DNA from: Dipodascopsis uninucleata var. uninucleata
Taxonomy: Eukaryota > Ascomycota > Lipomycetes > Lipomycetales > Lipomycetaceae
Assembly: GCA_030568195.1 (NCBI GenBank)
Contig: JAJLTO010000002.1
Coordinates: forward strand, 186,001-250,000
DNA length: 64,000 nt
Direction: 5' to 3'
Shown here: positions 11,834 through 23,188 of the stretch, piece after piece
Layout: each line of letters begins with the position of its first letter
Position numbering within the stretch: the stretch's first letter is position 1
The notes under the pieces: model-generated
What the model saw: only the letters and a program-made list of their open reading frames with translations
What the model was told of the DNA's origin: nothing
The model's database searches: none
Translations under genes and position numbers: made by a program

Positions 11834-14716
11834 TTAGTTTTGCTTGTCAGATGTTTCCTCATTCCAAGAATTGGAATTCGAAGTTTCAACAAATGTAGCA
11901 GCTGATTTCGTTACCCCAAGCTTTGGTTCGATAATGCAACTTCGCTTATAAAGAATATGCTGATCATTAGCACAAAGCTGGTGAACTCTCCTTAGCTCTT
12001 TATCGATCCAAGCTTGAAACTCAGGAACTTCTTGAAATCGGTACGGAACCTGAAATCTTTGTAAATCTGTAATGATTTTCGTAGTCCTAACGTACTTATC
12101 GAAGTTTATAACTGGGACAACATCATCCTCATCAATATGGAATATTCTATAATCTGAGTTTCCTTCATCTGCAAAAGTTAAGTCTGTCAAGTATACACCT
12201 AAGTACGGAATGCACGGCGGACTTTGATTGCGAAGTAGCTTTCGATACGAAGAATAGTTCTTTTCATACACAATGATACCCTTCAATTCAGAGAACAAAG
12301 CGTGGTATCGCGGAGGAAGAAGCTCCCACGTCTTTTTAAGTCGTAATATAACAGAGCTTTGAAGTGCACATATGATAGCCATTAAGCAGTTGAAATTCTT
12401 CAACTCAAAGCACTTTTCAGAAACTCGAATCCAATGACGAAGAATATTTGTTCGAACTTTCAATGGTACGTCACCAGCTAGAACTGTTTCACCAACAAAG
12501 TTAGCAATATCAGTTGACAAAGCCGACATAGCTCGAACATTAACTGCACGACATTGACTAGACTTTTTAGAAAACTCCTGTCCTAATAGTTCTTCAGGAA
12601 CAATCTGACAAAATAAACGAGACTCTTTAATTGTAAACTGTCGAGCAAGCTCCAATGGATCAAATTCCAGTAAACTTGGGGCTGAGCCTTCATCGCGAAT
12701 GTATTTAGAGAGTAATGCAATGTGAATTCTATTTGTTATAGGCGTTGGTACGGATACAGAATTAGGTAAAAGTGTTGCAATACTAGTGTCTTCTCCAGCT
12801 TTTGACATAAGCCGCGGCACTATAGGTTCATTCGAATCAACAACGGTTTTTGATAGCTCAAGCAGTCTCTGGCTCGCAAAAGGAAGTGTAGACTTGACAG
12901 AAGTGTTTGCGAAGTCCAAAATGATAGGCAGTGCTTCGTTATCAGTTTCTTTTCTCCAATAACTTTCCATCCATCCCTTAAAGACATTATAAACTCTCAA
13001 ACGGATGGGAAAGACGCTAGATTCATCAGGAGAGAGCGACGAATAACGGTTCACTAGTGCTTGTGCGACAGCAGAAGGAGTAGTGAATAACCTAAAAGTG
13101 AGATAGAACGTAGATACAAATAAAGCATCAGGTGCAGCGTCGCTAGAAGTAAAGTACTTGATAAGAGCTTCTAACGAGCCACCTTGAACTTGACCATCTG
13201 AATTGAATAGAATTCTATCTTCTAGAGGAGCCTTATCACCCCTGCTTGAAATACGAGGATCCTCTAATTCTTGATCTTGTACATGTGGTGGCTCTAACTG
13301 AGACATGAGACCCTCAGAACTTGACATGCCGATTTGTCCCTCCATGCTGCGATCAGAGGTCAACTCGCTAGGTTCCGAAGAACGTCTCGATGACATATCA
13401 GAAGAATCATAGTCTATCTCGTACGGGTCATTAATATCCATAGTAAAATCTCCTATTTGATCTAGAGCAAACTTAGCTTTCGCTAGACAAACACCAGCTG
13501 CCTGGACACAGGCAACAGAACAATCGATCAATTTCTTTGACTCCACTATTGCTGATATGTCATTATCATTATCGACCTGACTATTTTCTTCAGAATACTG
13601 ACTACTAACGGCATCACTGTGTGAGTCGTCAAGATCCTCAATGCCGATCTCGTTAGTAGAAGACTTCTGAGAGGCGACAAAATTTCTCGCAGTGGTCACC
13701 AAAACAGAAATCTGCTTATATAGACTCTCTTTTGAATTGCTTAAACTAAAATCAAATGTAGGCATCTTTGACTCAATCGACTTGACAATAGCAAGAAACT
13801 CCTTGCCAGCCTGGACAGCATGCTTTGTCGTCATTAAAATGCTTGCAGGAGAACGTAAGTCAAGACTGTCACTATCAACATAAGACCCTATCGCGAGCAA
13901 AAATGAATCGTAAAATCCATTTAATCTAGCTTGAGCAGACTTTGATTGACACGACAGAAGAGGGACAATATGCATTCCGACGACGTTACCACCAGCAAAT
14001 GTTACGTTTTCAGGCTGATAAGTAGAGTCTTCGTCCACGCTCGTTCTACCAAATTCTTTCCGCCATTCTTCAAGGAATTTGATTGCTACATTTAAGATAG
14101 AATATGTTGACTTCATTATTCTTATACTGTCTTTGCTATCATTCTCTGTTATCTGTCGATATTTAACGCAAGATACAAGTGACACAACTTCAGAGAGTAG
14201 AGCACGCCGACTGTGCTTGACGTTTGCTGACTCCTGTAGATATTTCGAATTTTTACTTAGCGACTGCGTTGAGCCTAATAAAGCTTTGACACCCGACACA
14301 ATGTTTGTCATAACAATTTGATAAGACTTTTCTTGATCGGATTTAGTATTTGCTTCCGCATTTAAGGCTGCAACGACTAGAGGACGCAATTCGATGCGAT
14401 CGTAAGACTCGCAATAGTTGGCAGGAATCCACCCTTCTTCACCGGATGAAAGAAGTACACTTTTCACCCAGCCAGATTCATCAACCTGGAAGACCAGAAA
14501 TATATCATCTGCGCTGAACTGTAGGAACACTATTACTTCATCGTTCTTGGCCGCAGTGTCATAATCAGGTAACGATTTAGGACAAAAATCACTAAGAGAA
14601 CGCAAGAGTGGATGAAAACCAAATCGCCTGTTACCTCGCACATTCTGCTGATGCTGGATGCTGTCAAGCAGCTTTGGAGCCGAGGGAAATTTTGGCTTCG
14701 TCATTGTGCCCGTCAT
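11834..14716 (-). CDS. Cdc25-type Ras guanine nucleotide exchange factor with SH3-like domain
   Basis: A single open frame of 960 residues, unusual here where most genes have introns. Residues about 60-106 look like a diverged SH3 domain (DESGWVKSVLLSSGEEGWIPANY). The middle is Ser-rich with helical segments. At about 490-610 is a RasGEF-N module (GGSLEALIKYFTSS, FYLTFRLFTTPSAVAQAL). At about 690-930 is the CDC25 catalytic domain, with DPLELARQFTIKESRLF, NCLMAIICALQSSVILRLKKTW, PCIPYLGVYLTDLTFADEG and the final FQVPYRFQEVPEFQAWI. It should load GTP on Ras at the plasma membrane, upstream of cAMP/PKA or MAPK signalling. The SH3-REM-GEF order matches yeast Cdc25 and fission yeast relatives. The start is the first Met; no upstream exon is evident. 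Confidence 0.9.
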   Translation of the reverse strand: MTGTMTKPKFPSAPKLLDSIQHQQNVRGNRRFGFHPLLRSLSDFCPKSLPDYDTAAKNDEVIVFLQFSADDIFLVFQVDESGWVKSVLLSSGEEGWIPANYCESYDRIELRPLVVAALNAEANTKSDQEKSYQIVMTNIVSGVKALLGSTQSLSKNSKYLQESANVKHSRRALLSEVVSLVSCVKYRQITENDSKDSIRIMKSTYSILNVAIKFLEEWRKEFGRTSVDEDSTYQPENVTFAGGNVVGMHIVPLLSCQSKSAQARLNGFYDSFLLAIGSYVDSDSLDLRSPASILMTTKHAVQAGKEFLAIVKSIESKMPTFDFSLSNSKESLYKQISVLVTTARNFVASQKSSTNEIGIEDLDDSHSDAVSSQYSEENSQVDNDNDISAIVESKKLIDCSVACVQAAGVCLAKAKFALDQIGDFTMDINDPYEIDYDSSDMSSRRSSEPSELTSDRSMEGQIGMSSSEGLMSQLEPPHVQDQELEDPRISSRGDKAPLEDRILFNSDGQVQGGSLEALIKYFTSSDAAPDALFVSTFYLTFRLFTTPSAVAQALVNRYSSLSPDESSVFPIRLRVYNVFKGWMESYWRKETDNEALPIILDFANTSVKSTLPFASQRLLELSKTVVDSNEPIVPRLMSKAGEDTSIATLLPNSVSVPTPITNRIHIALLSKYIRDEGSAPSLLEFDPLELARQFTIKESRLFCQIVPEELLGQEFSKKSSQCRAVNVRAMSALSTDIANFVGETVLAGDVPLKVRTNILRHWIRVSEKCFELKNFNCLMAIICALQSSVILRLKKTWELLPPRYHALFSELKGIIVYEKNYSSYRKLLRNQSPPCIPYLGVYLTDLTFADEGNSDYRIFHIDEDDVVPVINFDKYVRTTKIITDLQRFQVPYRFQEVPEFQAWIDKELRRVHQLCANDQHILYKRSCIIEPKLGVTKSAATFVETSNSNSWNEETSDKQN

Positions 14717-17700
14717 AATCCAATTTCCAGTCTCATGAAGTCTTTAGATGTTCCAGCTGAATAGACAGTCGCTATAGCTGCTTGGCGTCGTTTGTTCAAA
14801 TTCTGCGCTACGCTGTCAAACCACCTGCCAGACGATCTAGAGATAACTCTCAGATACAAGTAACTTGCGTGTTAAAATGAATACAATTTAAAGCACGAAC
14901 ACCCGAAGCTTGCTTCTGATATTTTGCTGTAAGTCAAATTCGCTAGTCAGCTGCGCTGCGTAAGTACTTATATCACGATAGCGATCGGCTTCTGTTTCGC
15001 CTTGTGGCCGTCTTGCTATCTAGAGATTGATTACTGCGCAAGTGCTAATTGTAAGGCGCCAGTACACAAAGTGAATGTCAGGATTGAATGCGCTTATATC
15101 GAGAGACCCTTCAGATGTGTAATTGCGAGTAATATTTTGAATTGCAATGCGCGTTTCGACTGTTAGACCCCCTCCACCAACGCGACCTGTAAGACTCTGG
15201 TTCCTACTTCTCAGGGTCGACTAAAATACTGTCTTATTTATCCCTGAACGAGAGCTAGCAGACATATATAGGCAGCGTACATGCACATGCACGTCTTTCG
15301 AGGTAGATGCCAATGTGCGTATACGGGTGTGTGTTAGTGTGCGCACCTGTAATATCGATGTGCGTGCTCGACGTTGAAGCTCTGAATTTTGCGGGCAGAG
15401 ATGGTCTCGAAGATTATGTTTACTGTGGCCCACACTAGCGAGTGCCGCTAAAAGGATTCCGAATGCTGTTACGTGAAACTGACAGTAATTATGCACACTA
15501 GAGCTGTAGACTCACATGCGACAGATACAGGGAAACTTGGACAATTTTGCGCCTCTGCCAATTATTGTTCAGTTCTGCATCAGTTATAGAGTCCAGCCAG
15601 AGTTGTCACTACTATAGCTCTAAGAAGATCCTGCGTTTGGCTTTTATCGTTACGATATAGTATAATGTGCTATTGCATACTCGTCTGTTTGCGACATTGC
15701 AATTATGGTTAGTTGATCACGGGCCACCACTGAGCTAGCCCTCCGCATTGGCCTCACCAAAATAATGTAAATTCAAAACCCTTGTGACTTTTACTTTAAA
15801 ACTCTACTTCTCTGCAGTATGTGCATCCTTATTACAAGAATATGATCGGCTCTCCTACATTTTCGGCCATTTTCTTGTATGCAGTGTGCTGTACCGGCGC
15901 ATACGAGCGATACCGAGGAACTACAAGGGGCTGCTAGAGAACAACGTAGTAGAAATGTGGATATTGGAATAGTAGAATATCTAGAGAAAATTTTCTGTCA
16001 TCTCTAGATGACTGCGGCGATGCGCATCTTTCCCAAAGGAAGTGCTGTGTGGCAGATATAAGGGCCGATTGGCTCTGCGGGCTCTAGTTTGTTCTCCACA
16101 TCGTTAGCTCGGTTTCTGTACACTTTGCTCTACAGATAGCTACAGTTCATATTAATAATGTTGCATTCTCGTAGTGCATGCGACTGAAGCGACCGATGAG
16201 ATAATCCATCGTTCAAAGTACGTAGACGGGGCGAGATGGAGCCAGTCTACAGCGGTCCATGAGATCATGGCGATCACTCTCTCGCTGGATACTCAATATT
16301 TACGATTATTGGGCTTTCATGACTGCCAGTAACCGCCAAGCACTCAAGAAGGGTTGCTATAAAGTGCATAAGTTAATAGGTTTGGTCTTGCGTAGTCTGA
16401 TTTTTTTGTGTCATCTACTTGTCATCTGAAGTTATTCTCGAGTGGCATTATACTATCAATCTCTTGCGTTGGCGGTTTCTTGGTGATTATTTTGGTGCCA
16501 TTGTCACAGTACACACAGTACACAATTACATCTTAGCTACTTCCGCGAACAGTCCAGCATGGTTGCCTACTATTGCACTCGTGCCAGTTTACTGCAGGAG
16601 TATTTAATTCGAATATGCTCTTTCTCTATCTGACTTAGTGCTTAGCTGACTACTAATCACTTGACTGCTGTTTAGTCGATTATTACTAACTGTGTTGCTA
16701 CTTTACCAGCCTTGACATCACTGCTTTTACCCTATTGCTATTTTCGTTTTATTCCACCCTTTCTTGGCCTGTGACTGGTAAAGCCGACAAAGATATATTT
16801 TTAAGAAACTAAAAATTTTAAATCTAAGAAACCTATAGTCAAACTACAGAATTGCGGAACCTTCGCTACACTTTCGTATACGTGATAGCCACGCCTCTCA
16901 CAGCTGATGTCTCTGCGAGCTGCGTGCATCTTTCATGCTCTCAAAATGGCATCTTGTATTCACTCGCTATTTTTCCAGTAGCTGTTTACGTCGAGAGATC
17001 CGAAGATGCGATTTTTACCTTTCAGCCTATGTGCTTCATTTTTTAATACAGAGCATAACGCTCTCTCCTTTCGGGCTAAGCTCAACCCGTAAATCTAATC
17101 CGCATCAATAATGCCCAAACCCAAGTAATTAAGATTGCACCGGGTAAGTTGGTCGAAGCGTCTCTACCAGCAACAGACAGCTCGCGAGCAGGGCCTGTGC
17201 ATGAAACTTATGGACAGATAGAAAGCAATTCTCTAGCACTGTCAGGAAACAGCAGTACAGTAATTACCAGCGTTTAGGCAGGGTCCCAATTAGTCTGTCT
17301 GGCGGCTAGGTGTGATTATCTGAGGTCGGTGGATACTGCTCATTGCTCTGGTCCCTCAAATACAGACTCTCGATATCCCTTCCGGGGGACCGTAGCCAGC
17401 GCAATCTGGTGCTCATTAACCGATTCTATTGTACAATAGACCATCAAACTATTAGAGGTTCCAGAGAAAGATCCACCTTGAAAAGTCTTCTTGGATCATG
17501 AGAAAAATTCCCATTAGTCAGCAACACGTTGCTTATTCAGCTTCGTGACCGGATCTTTCTCTTGGAATGCTGCGCTTAGTAAGATCTTACCCAGTCGTGC
17601 CACATTTGAAGCCCGGCTGCGGATAGGATATGAATAAGCTTAGATGGGCACGGCTGCAATGCCATCTATCGCATATATCTAAACAGTCTTCCTAATGTGT

Positions 17701-17789
17701 CGGAGGAAAATATCAGAAACAGTCTAGTAAATTTATATTGTACTATCGATAGCGGTATTCAAACAAGGCAGGTGAACATTTAGTATTAT
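14717..17789. other. Gene-poor 3-kb region upstream of Ras GEF
   Basis: No recognisable protein, tRNA, 5S or snRNA was found on either strand. Parts (about 15.2-15.5 kb and 16.9-17.4 kb) look less AT-rich and richer in CpG and CA/TG steps than genic flanks. A leftward 91-codon frame at 15496-15221 has a hydrophobic start but no family resemblance. It may be the Ras GEF promoter and 5' leader plus decayed sequence extending from the broken dehydrogenase. Confidence 0.35.
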
Positions 17790-19110
17790 TGTATCAAGTG
17801 TAATTTCTGTACCTCAAGCAATCACTACGCACTCTGATGAGCAACACTACGAATATTTAGACTTCTCCTATGAGGACATACCCGACCTTTCGGGAAATGT
17901 TGCCGTGGTAACTGAGTAAGTGTGTAGTAGCACACTTCCAAGTACCGCATTCTAGCAATTGCATACTAAGTGCGAACTCTGGTATTGGCGAATCGACAGC
18001 CAAAGAACTTGCGCGAAAAGGATGCAAGGTCTACATGACTTGCAGATCAGAGGAGCGTGCCACAGATGCTATAGCCAGAATAGAAAAGGAGATCGGCTCG
18101 AGTGCCAACCTTGTCTTTCTGGAACTTGACCTCGAGAGCATGAAAAAAGCGACGACTGCGGCTGAGATGTTCGCCGAGCTCGAAGATCGTCTTGACATCC
18201 TTATCGCTAATGCTGGTGTCGCAACCATGATATGTGCCTACAGACGCTACTTCGTAGGGCAAGCATTCAATGATAGTTCACATAGTTTATGTAACTATTA
18301 TTCGTTCAAAATAATTTAGCCTGCTAAGCTGAACTCCGAGGGATACGAAAGTATTTTTGCTGTAAGTGTGATCGTGCGTAACTAGTACTTATATAATAAT
18401 ACTGACAGAAATATCCAGATCAATGTAAGTTTCTATACGAAGCTAGTCTTTGCTGATTTTTCTGCCTTGAGCAATTCTAACGACACAACTATTCAGCACC
18501 TTGGTCATTTTGCCTTTGTGAAAACTTTGCTGCCCCTGCTTAGGAAGACAAATAGCGAATTAAACAGTGATGTACGCATTGTTGTCGTGGCTTCCAATTT
18601 ATACCGTTAGATCTCTGCTATTGACTATGATCTGATCCTAAATCTCAGGCAGGACTGGGTATCTCATTTTTTTCATTTAGCACTTTCCGAAGATACTGTC
18701 ATTCGAAGTTCGCCAATGTTTTATTTGTAAAGGAGCTTACCGAAGTGTTAAACGACACCAATATATATGTTAATGCAATTCACCCAGGTCGAGTTAAGAC
18801 CAATATTCAAGATCTGGACAATGCGCCAGTCTCTTTTTTGGTCAAGTTCCTTACAAAATATGTTATAGAACCAACGTCACTGTCAGCCTACGACGGCGCG
18901 AAAGCATCTTTATTTGCTGCTGTTGACAAACGTGCTCGTGAACCTAGTCACAAAGAGAAATTGCCCTGCCCACATATTGTTTCTTATTGTTTCAGACAGT
19001 TATGCGACGGAGTTTTACTCAGTTCCGGGAAAGAAAATGCGAACAGTACTGAAGAAAGAAAAAAGTTGTGGGAATATAGCGAGAAAGCACTAACGGAAGC
19101 CTTGAAATAA
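17790..19110 (+). pseudogene. Short-chain dehydrogenase/reductase, apparently decaying
   Basis: Clear classical-SDR pieces in order: IPDLSGNVAVVT (to about 17911), ANSGIGESTAKELARKG from 17971, LDILIANAG near 18205, PAKLNSEGYESIFA (18320-18361), a 6-nt exon at 18419-18424, HLGHFAFVKTLLPLLR from 18497, then RYCHSKFANVLFVKEL with the YxxxK catalytic motif (18690-18745) and a long C-terminal frame to 19110. Several features look broken. The first Gly of TGxxxGIG reads Asp. The expected donor after the NAG block reads ATATGT where GTATGT would fit. A TAG interrupts the frame after VVVASNLYR near 18608. The C-terminus seems to change frame around 19030. No start codon was found in frame upstream. 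Related to retinol-dehydrogenase/WWOX-like fungal SDRs. An intact gene with odd splicing is possible but less likely. Confidence 0.6.
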
Positions 19111-19670
19111 CTTCATTTCATTGTCAGAAATTGGGACACCTTGGTCGTAATACTATATTAATTAGCGCTATAGCATCAGTCCGCAACTGTGATATAGCGT
19201 ATTACGATAGCAATTTAATTAATTTAAAATTTATTTTTGAGTTGAATCAATTCTCTATTGCAAATAAATTTTTCAAAGAAAACACGCGAAAAAAGCACAT
19301 GAAAAACTAGATAAAACATGACAAACTTTCAGAGAAAAGAGAGAATGAAAGCTAATAAAGATATATGAATCATATACAAATAAGTTGCTTATTCCAAATG
19401 AATAATGAGTGTAGTCAATAAAAGTAAAGTATTTATATGTCAATTATTTAAACTGGAAAACAATTACCGTGGTACATCTTTTGTTGAAAAATAAACGCCC
19501 GGTTCCTACCCCATCATCATAAGCACACTTTCCCCTAAATATATCTTACTTTTTTTTTCTTCGCTCAAATATAAATACACTTATGGCTCCTTTTGTTCCT
19601 TCTTCTGCTTTCCAAATTTCCTTTTCTGCATCATTCATCAACAAAATAGCCAAAAGTCAGCGGAAACTAT
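19111..19670. other. Convergent intergenic between SDR remnant and MET6
   Basis: AT-rich 560 bp holding the 3' regions of both neighbours. Nothing else was recognised. Confidence 0.4.
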
Positions 19671-22231
19671 TTAAGCAGAGTATTTGGCACGGAATTCCTT
19701 AGCGGCCTCAACCATGTTAGTCAAAGAAGCACGAGTTTCAGTCCATCCACGAGTCTTAAGACCACAGTCAGGGTTAATCCACAAGTTCTCCTTAGGATAG
19801 ACCTTGAGAATCTCAGCAATTCGAGAAACAAACTCCTCCTTTGGTGGAACACGTGGAGAGTGAATGTCAAAAAGACCCAAACCAATATGGTTAGGATACT
19901 GAGAAAATTCCTCGATGTACTTAGGATCATCCTTCTTGGAGAATTCAATGGAGACAACATCAGCGTCAAGAGCCTTGATGTGGTTGGGGTCAAGGTCAGA
20001 GTAGCAAAAGTGAGAGTGAATCTGAGTCTTATCCTCTACACCAGAAGTGGCCAGTCTGAAAGACTCAACAGCCCACTTAACATAGTCATCACGCTCGGGA
20101 CCAGCACGCAGTGGGAGACCCTCACGAATAGCTGGCTCATCGACCTGGATAACATAGACACCAGCAGCTTCTAAATCGTTGACCTCATCACGGAGAGCAA
20201 GAGCAAGCTGCAAAGCCTGAAGCTTATTGGAAATGTCATCACGTGGAAATGACCATCGGAGACAGGTGACTGGACCAGAAAGCATACCCTTCATTGGCTT
20301 CTTGGTAATGGACTGAGCATACTTAGACTCCTTGACAGTCATAGCACTTGGTCGAGAAACGTCACCAACGATAATTGGTGGACGAACGTATCGTGAACCA
20401 TAAGACTGGACCCAACCGTTGGTAGTGAAGATGAAACCATTCAACTTCTCACCAAAGTACTGAACCATATCATTTCTCTCTGGCTCACCGTGGACCAAAA
20501 CATCAAGACCAATTTCTTCTTGGAACTTGACAACATCAGAGATCTCCTTCTCAATGAACTTCTCGTACTCCTCTGCAGAGATTTCACCCTTAGTGAACTT
20601 GTTTCGGAAAACACGGATATCCTTGGTTTGAGGGAAGGAACCGATAGTGGTGGTTGGGAAAAGTGGAATATCAAGATGCTCCTTCTGGGCAGCGAGACGG
20701 GCGGCGAAAGGAGACTTTCGTCGAGTCTCCTCTTCAGTGATCTTAGAGACACGTTCGCGAACAGCTGGATCATTAGTGATTGAGGAAGACTCACGGGCGG
20801 CAATACTCTTGGCATTGGCAGCTAGGGCATCTGCGACAGACTCAGCACCATCAGTGACGGCCTTAGCAATGGTGACCACCTCAACAATCTTCTGGGAAGC
20901 GAAAGAAAGCCAATCTTTGATCTCCTCTGGAATCTTCTTCTCTGAGTCGAGAGTGACAGGGGTATGCAAGAGAGAGGAAGAGGTAGCAACGATAACGCGT
21001 TCAGCACCGACCTTTTCAATGGCACTCTTGACAAACTCAATAGCCTTAGCGTAGTTGACCTTCCAAATGTTACGACCATTGACAATACCAACTGAGAGGA
21101 TCTGAGATGGCTCAAGAGCAGAGACAACCTCATCCAACTGCTCTGGAACACGGACAAAATCAGCGTGGAAACCAGCAACTGGGAGACCCTTAATTGCGTC
21201 CAAATTTGGTCGGACGTCACCAAAATATGTAGTCAAAATGAGAGAAGGAGCAGACTCTTTGGCGAGAAACTCGTATGCAGTCTTGTAGGCAGCCTTAATA
21301 TTCTCTGGCAAATCCAAAACTAGGACAGGCTCGTCAATCTGGACCGAAGTAGCACCAGCCTCCTTCAGCTTAGCAAGGAGTTCAGCGTATACTGGAAGAA
21401 GCTTCTCGAGGAGAGAAATAGGCTCAAGCTCAAGATTGTCCTTATCAGCCTTGCCCAAATAGAGATACGAAACCGGACCAACAATAACTGGACGAGTTTC
21501 AATTCCAAGAGCCTTAGCTTCAAGATATTCATCAACAGGCTTAGTGGAGTTCAATTTGAACTCAACATTCTTCTGAAATGTTGGTCTGACATAGTGATAG
21601 TTAGAGTCAAACCACTTAACCATCTCACAAGCTGGAACATCGACAGCCGAAGTACTCTCAGTAGCAGGTCTTTGCAGACCACGACCCATAGCAAATAAAG
21701 TGTCAATGGCAGGAAGCTCGTACTTGGAATAACGGTCTGGGATAACATTGAACAACATAGAGTGGTCCAAGATATGATCATAAAAAGAGAAGTCGTTGGA
21801 TGGAATGATATCTACACCAGCATCCTTTTGCAACTTCCAATTCTTCTCTCGGAGCTCCTTGCCAACCTTGAAAAGTTCCTCAACAGTAGCTTTTCCAGAC
21901 CAATAGGCCTCGGTGACCTTCTTCAACTCACGCTGCGCGCCTATAATTCGGAAAAAAGATCAGTTAGTTACAATAGCTTTACAAAATAGTAGTCGCCCAA
22001 ACCAATCAGCAACTTAATCCATCGTCAATTCACCAATTCATCCATTAGACACAGTCAAAAGCATTCCAAAAGAATTTACAAAACAGTAATAGTTCTATGC
22101 ATTTTGTCTATTGCTTCTTTTGCCATTCTTAAGAATGGCCAGCGACTCATACGCATAAAAAAAATTTATTAAGCATTACATAGCAGTCACTTACCAATAC
22201 GTGGGAAACCTAAGACTGCAGACTGAACCAT
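19671..22231 (-). CDS. MET6: Cobalamin-independent methionine synthase
   Basis: Two exons, 22231-22195 (MVQSAVLGFPRIG) and 21940-19671, joined in phase to 768 residues, the full family length. It transfers a methyl group from 5-methyltetrahydropteroyltri-L-glutamate to homocysteine, in the cytosol. Two (beta/alpha)8 barrels are present: the N-terminal one with RELKKVTEAYWSG, the catalytic C-terminal one beginning near LFPTTTIGSFPQT. Zinc ligands are visible in IHSHFCYSD (His and Cys) and NPDCGLKTRGW (Cys), with VIQVDEPAIREG near the homocysteine site. The 254-bp intron is several times longer than others here and contains an 18-bp perfect palindrome. The third-position pattern (many C/G-ending codons) looks stronger than in its neighbours, as for a highly expressed gene. 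Confidence 0.96.
22122..22139. repeat. Perfect 18-bp palindrome in MET6 intron 1
   Basis: GCCATTCTTAAGAATGGC is its own reverse complement, with no spacer. It lies 55 bp inside the intron from the MET6 donor. It could be a site for a dimeric DNA-binding protein, an RNA hairpin in the intron, or chance. Confidence 0.6.
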
Positions 22232-23188
22232 TTTTAATATAATGAATCAGATATAAAGGAATGAAAGGAGAAGGCTTTTTAAAAAGAATTAAATAAGCCA
22301 GAAAAGTGTGTACAGTAGAAAAAAAAAAGAAGAGTATTAAGAAAAAAGAGAAAAAATATCTAGTGGCATAATTGAGCAAATCCAGCAGGACTAACAAAAA
22401 TTTTTTTCTCATGTTTTGGTGTTGTTGAGCGACAGTTAATCAATCTAGTCTATACTGGGTAATTATTTGTTAAAGAGGAAACTGTTGTATTGAGTGATTG
22501 TTACTCCATATTGTTAACATTCACCCTGAGTAAGTACATTAGCATCACTGATATATGGCATATACTTCATTATATCATTTAGTTTTAACTTTTATGGAGC
22601 TAAAAATGTTCACTGTTCGTCCACACTACGCAAGTTGATCTCTCTATTGGTGTAAATAGTCCACACGGTGATCTCTGGGTCCGGCAATATTTGCTTCTAT
22701 TTAATATCTTCGACTCCTTATACGCAATAACATGAAAATTGAGCTACTTCGAGGATTTTATCTGTCGGCGGGTACCTTATTTATCTTTACTCTATGCAAT
22801 TCTGCCCTACTTGCTTGTATAATACTCTATTGCATTGCTCCTTCCTGCATTAAAAAAAGCTCCACAATTTGCGTCATAAGGTTAGGGATACTGAGCGACA
22901 CCGAGAGGATAGTATTCCGAGTACGAACAGTCTAGCGGCATATGTGGACAGCAGCGTAGAAGTTGGTCATCAATGAATTATTTGTATGAAAAGTTGGTGT
23001 TTGTTGTTACTATATACTATACTATATATTGAACAGCTTGAGAGCCCTTAATTGCTGGCAATGGAAATGTTTATAATTATATCTTAAGTTTCTTACGGAG
23101 TATCAGCCGTAGAATATATTACAAAAAGCTATATCCATCTTCCATGTTCAGATCTTTTATACGCAGCATATGGCTATTGGCCATGCGT
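22232..23188. other. MET6 upstream region
   Basis: This 957 bp must hold the MET6 promoter and the trehalose phosphorylase 3' end. It includes A-rich and pyrimidine-rich stretches at 22310-22420. No convincing gene. A rightward open frame at 22732-22935 has no recognisable content. Confidence 0.35.

Noticed and set aside
15221-15496. 91-codon leftward frame with a signal-peptide-like start
   Set aside because: The downstream residues are Arg/Thr/Ser-rich noise without any domain, in a CpG-richer patch that lowers stop frequency.
20441-21781. Several open frames on both strands within MET6
   Set aside because: Shadows caused by the biased codon use of MET6.
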